NCBI GenBank assembly: GCA_963662155.1
Contig: OY759263.1
Location: 5,864,890 to 5,928,889 of the forward strand
DNA: 64,000 bases
Reading direction: 5' to 3'
Origin: Lamellibrachia columna
Lineage: Eukaryota; Annelida; Polychaeta; Sabellida; Siboglinidae
Shown: one piece after another, positions 57,200-64,000 of the stretch
How the letters are laid out: each line of letters starts with the position of its first letter
Position numbering within the stretch: the stretch's first letter is position 1
Notes under the pieces: model-generated
Told to the model about the DNA's origin: nothing
Seen by the model: the letters and a program-made list of their open reading frames with translations, nothing else
Databases searched by the model: none
Program-made: the position numbers and the translations under genes

Positions 57200-57660
57200 C
57201 CACTCTAATCCTCAATGGTAATGTTGAAATGTGTAATGACCTTTCGTTGTGTACGTTATTTAAACGATATGTCTAACGTAGTGTCTCATCTTCTTGTGTT
57301 GAATACCGGCCAACACTCCTAAAGAAACAGGCGGTCAGGACAGCCGTGTCATCAGAAGGGAATTACTTGAGTGGAGAAGACGCACTCACCTGTAAAAACA
57401 TGTTACGCAATCACAGTCTTCGCACTTATATATTCGAATAACGCCGGGGAGCGCTATTTGTCCGTTGGTGAAATTGCCATCAATGTAACATTGAACCCAG
57501 TGAACATAATAATATCAGCTTACACCCGTAGGGAAGACATCGAATTGTTTAACCTACGTGTTTTCGTGAAAACATGAAAATTCCGGTAAAGCAGCTACAG
57601 TGTCGACCTCTGGAGAGTGGCTCACCACTCAATTTGTCAACTTTTTATCTTTTCCGACAG
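57200..57660. other. Intergenic DNA with one weak coding-like stretch
   Basis: The plus-strand peptide ETGGQDSRVIRRELLEWRRR near 57330-57390 looks protein-like and is followed by CCTGTAAAAA, a possible donor. No family is recognised, so I do not call an exon. Confidence 0.25.
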
Positions 57661-57734
57661 CTAAATCAGTTCATCGAGTGATCAGCAACGAACGAAATAT
57701 CTATCTATGTGTTTTTGTTAATGTATCACCAATC

Positions 57735-58070
57735 GGTAGATCAGAGACCAATCGGTAGATCAGAGACCAATGGTCCCAGGAGGCGAAGGAACATAGACAG
57801 AGGTTTACACCCGTCCATGGAGCAACAGGGGTGAAACCACATTTGATTTTCCAATAGTCCGCCATTTTAACGTTTCTTAGTATTCCTGGAAAATTTATTC
57901 AATGATTTTGTTGAACATTTCACAGCACATTTATTCTTCATTGACACAAATGCTGTATGGAATTCTTGACAATTACATACATCGTTTGTTTTTTTGAAAA
58001 AAGGTACCTGATGCCCCTCAATTTCGGCCCAGCCCGGTGACTTGTTTAGACATGTTTGTACGCTGCCACA
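57735..58070. repeat. Uncharacterised interspersed repeat, copy 2
   Basis: The tail module (CGGTAGATCAGAGACCAA twice, then GGCGAAGGAACATAGACAGA) is joined directly to a head module (TTTACACCCGTCCATGGAGC onward) of the same family as 38915-39830. Confidence 0.65.
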
Positions 58071-58336
<266 letters not shown>

Positions 58337-58344
58337 TATAAATA

Positions 58345-59035
58345 ACTCTAGCTTATACCCGTCCATGTAGCAAAAGGATTTTCAAATAGGCTGCTATTGT
58401 AACGTTTCTTAGGATTCCTGTACAATTTGTCCTAAGATTTGATTTTCTTCAGCATTTCCCAGCACACTGGTGCTCCATTAACACACATGCTGTGTGTAAT
58501 TCGACAAAATCACATCCAAATCAGATACCCCTCAATTTCGACCCAGCCCGAAGAATGAATTCTAAATGTTGTTACGCTGCCATTGAATGAAAGATCCAAT
58601 GAAATAGTGAAGAAAACATTTACTTTACCAACGATGTGAAAGTATTCGAAAACAATTCACCCATTAAACAACTACGAAGGTATAGTTATTTAGAGTTATT
58701 TTCAACCTGTCGGACAAAGACTGACACAGTGGGCGATTTGAGTGTTGACTCAGTCTGGTATTTGTTGACAGTATGCCACATTTACGGTCCTCCTGCCATT
58801 GCCCACATAGAGAGTCCCTAGGATAGTAAGTTTATGACTGAATGTTTATCATCGCCAGTTGGCAGATCAGAGGCCACTGGTGCAAGGGTGCGAAAGAACA
58901 CAGAAAGAAGCGAGTGGGCGTGGGCGCCTGGGAGGAGATACTGGCAGACCGCCCCCAAAGATAGCGTACTAATATATAGATGACATTACGCGGGAAACTG
59001 CGAACGCGGTGACGGATGTGGCCGCCATCTGGCGA
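58345..59035. repeat. Uncharacterised interspersed repeat, copy 3
   Basis: Head (TTATACCCGTCCATGTAGCA), middle (CCCCTCAATTTCGACCCAGC) and tail (GGCAGATCAGAGGCCACTGG to GCGTACTAATATATAG) occur in the same order as in copy 1, without the microsatellite insertion. Confidence 0.7.
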
Positions 59036-59039
59036 ACAA

Positions 59040-59755
59040 ACCTCTAGAGAACATTGTAGTTTCGTAGGTATCCAGTAGGAGATGAAAAGGAGGAATGCAA
59101 AGATTATTTCGCTGATAACTGCACCACGTCTGCGTATCGCAACCATACACCTTTTACGTCATATCGCAACTATACGCCTTTTACGTCATGTTGATCTCCG
59201 AGCACGCGTGACGTTTTCTGTAGATGTTTCCAAAATGAAAATCTGTATTCCCGGCGTGGGCACACGCCATTTACTTTATACCTTTATTACAGCAGTGGGT
59301 ACAAGTTTAGTTTAGTTGTGTTTTTTCAATTTATCGTTAAATTGATTTTATTTTTTAGTTTAATTTGTATTATGTGTAGTCGTGTAGTTTTGCATTTGCT
59401 GTGGTAGAGGTGAGTTAGACATCATGAGGGGACATATACATTTAGGTGGCGAATGAGAGTTGGAGAAGAGGCGAGAAAGGAAAAGCGAGAGAGAAATAAA
59501 AAGAGAAAACTATCGAGTGTGCGCGATAGCGTGAGAATGCGACATAGCGACAGAGACAAGATAGAAAGACCAGTCTTGATCGTCCCTGTGTTTGGTGTAA
59601 GCAAGTGCAGCAAGAGATCACATAGTTGATGACATTACTGTGGTAACAAATCCGTGCATTATTATGACTATAGTTGAAGAATCATTGTGACAGCAACATT
59701 CAGGTGTGAAAACCACACCAATTAGTTGTACTGTTGCTGGGTGATTCATCAGCTT
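59040..59755. other. Intergenic DNA, nothing recognised
   Basis: A 26-bp direct duplication (CGCAAC(C/T)ATAC(A/G)CCTTTTACG, at 59137-59190), a GAGAGAAATAAAAAGAGAAA purine-rich stretch, no gene. Confidence 0.4.
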
Positions 59756-59759
59756 CCCG

Positions 59760-60126
59760 TCCCGGGTTGCCTCCAATTAGTCCAGTAGATATTTGAGCGG
59801 TATATCTGTCCATTCTTGTCGAACCACATCTTCCTTGCTCTTTATCTTTTACTTCCTCCGTTCACCGTGCCCTGCAGAATTTCTTTGGCGATGCTGTTGC
59901 GTCAGTAACTTCATTCTTTTAAAGACGTTAGGACTGTGTTTGGGTTATTGATGGTTTTCATTACACATTCCTTGGTCTTAAGTTCTTTATTGGATATTTG
60001 CAGGATTCTTCGAAGACACTTGGTCTGAAAAGCTTGTAATTGTCTTTCAGTTTCTGAGTTCAAGGTCCAGCTTTCACTTCCGTAGGTCAGGTCAGCATGG
60101 CCACAACAACTACACTCATAAGACAT
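59760..60126 (-). mobile_element. LINE C-terminal fragment of a different type
   Basis: The minus strand reads LTYGSESWTLNSETERQLQA, FQTKCLRRILQISNKE (59911-60126), then KEILQGTVNGGSKR and RARKMWFDKNGQ after a frame change. This YGSESWTL/LQAF/CLRRIL signature marks the C-terminus of RTE- or CR1-like elements and differs from the other LINEs here. It is 5'-truncated. Confidence 0.87.
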
Positions 60127-60165
60127 AGGTCAGGTCAGCATGGTCACAACAACTACACTCATAAG
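60070..60165. repeat. About 40-bp direct duplication at the LINE fragment edge
   Basis: TAGGTCAGGTCAGCATGG(C/T), then CACAACAACTACACTCATAA, occurs twice. Confidence 0.93.
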
Positions 60166-60169
60166 CAGC

Positions 60170-60765
60170 GTGCTCTTGGTTGTTGTGGTCAACCGAGGCA
60201 ATTGACTCCCCGTCTCAAAGCTGACCACGACTCTGAAATAAGAAAGACATTTTAAGTGTGACCAGGACACATATTAAGGTTGTGTGATAATATAAACCAC
60301 TTTGTTGTACATGTGTTTTCTTGTACGAGTCAGCGATATACAATTCAGGAAAAAAACATTTGTTTCTAATAAAACCAGACCTCGAGATTTCACACAAAAA
60401 AAAGATTTCGTTACGTAATGCTACTTAACCTGTCGTTTTATGCAAAGTGAGAAAATCCACATTAAGATAACTTGGTAATGAAGTACTTCCGGGAACCTTC
60501 CCACGCCGAGTATTTCAATACACGGCGCAGATCATCAAAACTCGCGAAAGCCGCTGACAATCCGATAAACGATGGCGTCACGTCATCTCTGACAGGTACG
60601 GAATGAGCCAGACTCGAGAACGGATTCGTCACACGCTTCGAGGAATACTAATTAAGGTTTACAGCGGGTGTTGATGAGCCTATTTTCGGCGGTAGACCCG
60701 GCGTCCAGTAAGCTTGTTCCGAAGCTGCCAAAGTCAGGGAGATTTGTGCAACTTCCGTTAACTAT
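60170..60765. other. Intergenic DNA, nothing recognised
   Basis: No supported gene, array or RNA. Confidence 0.4.
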
Positions 60766-60777
60766 CGAGACATGCTT

Positions 60778-61066
60778 AAGATCTGTCTCACGCCGCACTG
60801 AGATCTGTCTCACGCCGCACTAAGATCTGTCTCACGCCGCACTAAGATCTGTCTCACGCCGCACTGAGATCTGTCTCACGCCGCACTAAGATCTGTCTCA
60901 CGCCGCACTAAGATCTGTCTCACGCCGCACTAAGATCTGTCTCACGCCGCACTAAGATCTGTCTCACGCCGCACTAAGATCTGTCTCACGCCGCACTAAG
61001 ATCTGTCTCACGCCGCACTAAGATCTGTCTCACGCCGCACTAAGATCTGTCTCACGCCGCACTGAG
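60778..61066. repeat. 22-bp minisatellite, about 13 copies
   Basis: The unit is AAGATCTGTCTCACGCCGCA plus CT, with a G/A variant before GATCT. The copies are almost identical. Confidence 0.97.
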
Positions 61067-61069
61067 TCT

Positions 61070-62250
61070 GCATTTCAGATTTTATTCCAATGGTTGTGTT
61101 TCTTTATACATTTTTACTCGTATTCTTTTCCATGTTCTACGTGATATGTAAAATGTTGTATTATTTGCATTTTACTTGAGTTTTTGATTTCTTATTCTTT
61201 CCTTCTCCGTTCATACGCCTTCCGTCTTCTTCTTTACCAATTTCCTCTCGCACGGTCGGTGTCCGTTCTCTGTTCAGGGCGCTTTCACGTAAAGGGTACA
61301 GGAATAGTCCCACACAGCCTAACGAATCAAAATTTTCCAATTATTTCATGATATTTCCCAACACTATAGATGATAATTACATTAATATATATATATTTGG
61401 AACATGACGTTACATAGATTTCCAAACAATTGTCTCCAAAGTTAAGCTGATGATCGAAGTTGCCTATGTTTTTTGCAGGAGCGAGCAGTGAATGTGTAAA
61501 CACGCTGGTTGCTTAGATGAACGGTTGCGTGATGGAAAAATTTCATATTTCCGGATTACCCTCATTATTCTAACACACGTGCTTCCTAAACATTGAAAAC
61601 CAGATGAAAGTTATATAAAATTCTTAATTAACCTCATAATTATTTTTCAATTTTAACTAAATGCATTGATAAAGCATGCAACATACACTGCTAAGATGTC
61701 TTGACATTTCACTAGAGCTTCAGACGTGTTCAAAAAGTCGACCCTAAGACATCATATTGTAGAAGAAACGCCCACATATTTTGGAGAGGACATTATTTAA
61801 CGCACGATATACTAGTGTGGTAATGCTTTCATATTAAACATTCTTAACTGTACAACAATATGGAATGACAATTACTAAATAAGGATGATTAACTTACTGA
61901 AAAAGTGTAATATTTTATATTACAGTTTACATTTATCTTTTATCGTCTAGAGTATACTAACATTATCCTAATAAAATATATTATAGCTAAGTTATGCTTC
62001 TAATGTTTTTTGGAATGGACATTCCAATTAACACAATTAAATTAGCAACAACAGTTACAAACACGTTTAAATATATATTAAAATTCAACACATCTAAAAG
62101 CATACTGAAAGCACGTGTTTTTGGAGAGGACATGTTTTTAACGGAAAATGACACGCATCAATTTATGATGGCCACATATTGCAAACCTAGATATTTAGAC
62201 ACAATTTGGTATTTTGTTTGAATTTGGGATGTCTAATATATTTTATAACT
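61070..62250. other. AT-rich intergenic DNA, nothing recognised
   Basis: A 75-codon frame at 61994-62221 shows no family signature. Confidence 0.4.
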
Positions 62251-62251
62251 A

Positions 62252-62253
62252 CA

Positions 62254-62304
<51 letters not shown>
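62252..62304. repeat. ACGC microsatellite
   Basis: About 13 ACGC units. Confidence 0.96.
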
Positions 62305-63000
62305 CGAGAAGATGATGACGTGTTTGAAGCGAGTCTTCAGTAGTCATATCACAGCAAACAATTCATCCAACCGGTTAAGGAAATCACGACCAATTTAAAC
62401 GACGGCACGTATTGAAAAGAGCATGTCATCAGCCCAAGTAAATGTGGATATTCTGGAAGAGGAAGGATATTCTCTTTTGAAGCGGTATACCAATGTTAGA
62501 GTCGTATGGATCCGTAATAAACACAAAATACAAACAAGGTGTGAACTAAAAAATCTATATATTTGGTATATTTGTGTTCTTACTACATTTCGCCTCATAT
62601 TTGGCAAACCATTGTTCTTGGGTCAATTGTTTAATGCAATACATTTTTTTATTGATTTAATTTTTTTATTTTTATTTTACATTTCCCTTAAGTACTTTAT
62701 GGTAGGTACAGATATATTATGTGAACAACTTTCTTGTTACAAATAATGAACTAACCTTTGGTAAACATTGTTAATTGATACGCAGGTACTTTGGGGTTTC
62801 GTATATACTCAAGAAAGCCCCAATTCTCTGAACATTTCCACCTCAAAGTACAGTTACTAAATTAACAGTGGTATACTTCATGTTTTAATCTTCTTTGTTG
62901 TTGTATAGTTTCCATCAGAAATAAAATGTGAATAAAAAAAAGCAAGCATAAATTACCGGTCTTCCTAGCTCGCCAATCGACGCCATCTTTCTTTTTTCTT
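62305..63000. other. Open frame without a recognised family
   Basis: The 107-codon plus-strand frame 62423-62746 starts with a protein-like stretch (SSAQVNVDILEEEGYSLLKR) and becomes Phe/Leu-rich low-complexity after codon 40. The change comes near a possible donor (ACAAG|GTGTGA at 62539/62540), so a short exon is possible, but I cannot support a gene. Confidence 0.2.
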
Positions 63001-63009
63001 TTTCAGTTG

Positions 63010-63190
63010 GAGCGGCTATTGTTTTACGGGACAGTGCAACAGTCACTTTATTAGTATTTATAAAATCTTAGTTGGACAAAACATTGGCTCCAATATCCAC
63101 ACAAAACGTGTTACTATCGCGATTGTCTATATCTTCCTCTTATCGAAAATACAATTTTTTTGCCGTTTCAAATCAAATCAAAAGCTAGTA
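63010..63190. repeat. Dispersed repeat, copy 2 (family shared with 40.6 kb)
   Basis: Blocks GTTTTACG, CACTTTATTAGTATTTATAA, ACAAAACGTGTTA and TATCGCGAT match 40640-40735 in order. Confidence 0.5.
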
Positions 63191-64000
63191 TACTGTATAC
63201 AACAATCGTTCTCTTGCAATTATTGAAAGCCCTATGTATCCGTGTCATTACAAGTAAAAACATTTAGACGGTTTTAGACCAACTAAAATATACGTCAAGA
63301 AAATTTCAAAAGTGAAATACATTACACATTAAGAGGTTTGGAAAAGACAATACTAGAATGAATCGTGGCAGATTAAAGAAGCAGAAGTCACGACAGAGAT
63401 GGGAAAGGGACATGAAGGTGTCTTCAGAATGGTACAACAACTGGATAAAGATATCGATTTCGTGGGCAGCTACGATCTTACCAAGATATACAAATTGAAG
63501 AAAATATCATATCATCACACATTTTAACAAAATAAAAGTGTTCCTATCTCTCTGGAACACAACTTTAGTCAGCAAATTTAAAAGTTATCAAATAATTATA
63601 TAAGTTATGGTTATGTTCAAGATAATAATGCATTTATTAAATGTGAAAATAACGGACATTTGTTGACAGCCTCATAATAATATCAATGCAAATTGTGATA
63701 GCGGCTGGAAGCACACCTGGCAGATTTGGCAGGTAGAGCAATCAGAAAATAAACATTGGGGATACTGACTGGTTTATGGCTAACTGACCCAATATTGTTG
63801 TGTGTAGGGCACGATGCTTGGCCAAATAATTTCCTTCAATAATTATTGGCAAACCAGGCAACATTACACATTGTTGTGCAATACTTAAAATGGTTATTAA
63901 GACACATTTGTTTATATGTTTGTTTGCACTTATAATGCTATTTAACCCATCTTTTGTTCACCGCATCTTACACGTTTGCGCAATCAATTAACTTTGTTAA
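63191..64000. other. AT-rich intergenic DNA, nothing recognised
   Basis: A 55-codon open stretch near 63355-63527 (EAEVTTEMGKGHEGVFRMVQ) looks protein-like, but it has no known family and no clear splice sites. Confidence 0.35.

Noticed and set aside
57371..57577. 68-codon frame after the donor-like array
   Set aside because: There is no recognisable domain. A protein-like stretch just upstream is in another frame, so no consistent exon can be drawn.

Overview
The window is nuclear DNA from a multicellular animal. Two genes are split by GT-AG introns with matching phases, and the rest is non-LTR retrotransposons, tRNA-derived SINEs, hAT- and pogo-like DNA transposons, and an exceptional load of mini- and microsatellites. 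The DNase I-like and BTB zinc-finger genes and the LINE types fit an invertebrate, perhaps a mollusc, another lophotrochozoan or a lancelet. The species cannot be fixed from the sequence. There is no sign of a bacterial replicon, CRISPR array, rRNA or functional tRNA gene. Most long open frames are satellite arrays whose period is a multiple of three, or simple repeats.

Layout. 1-1.7 kb: a 42-bp minisatellite running off the left edge. 4.3-9.4 kb: three decayed LINE fragments. 9.66-13.89 kb (+): a BTB/POZ protein with two C2H2 fingers, 449 aa in three coding exons. Its last codons and stop lie in the first unit of a ~70-bp minisatellite, and a hAT MITE with a perfect 8-bp target duplication sits in its second intron. 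14.6-18.9 kb: no gene seen.

18.99-40.60 kb (+): a secreted DNase I-family endonuclease reconstructed from nine exons whose phases all match (451 aa). All expected catalytic positions are present, and a ~141-residue C-terminal extension that I cannot assign is encoded by the last exon. Its first intron opens inside a GT microsatellite and holds a 37-bp and an 83/85-bp satellite. Its second intron (11.2 kb) carries a 5.4-kb tandem duplication. Each unit of the duplication holds a tRNA-derived SINE and a pogo-like DNA transposon, and only the first unit holds a LINE insertion.

41-64 kb: mostly repeats and mobile-element fragments. They include a 27-bp array grown inside one copy of a dispersed repeat, a LINE at 42.7-44.7 kb, a hAT-like element filled by a 12-13-bp satellite, a SINE at 53.9 kb, a 219-copy TG tract between inverted repeats, and an 18-bp array that repeats a splice-donor consensus. 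Two phase-compatible exons (51.14-51.72 kb) look like the 3' end of an unrecognised gene. A CpG-rich segment near 53.0-53.3 kb with a CRE palindrome and a minus-strand donor may be a promoter with a first exon.

The two recognised genes are independent single-copy host genes. Nothing suggests that they work in one pathway.
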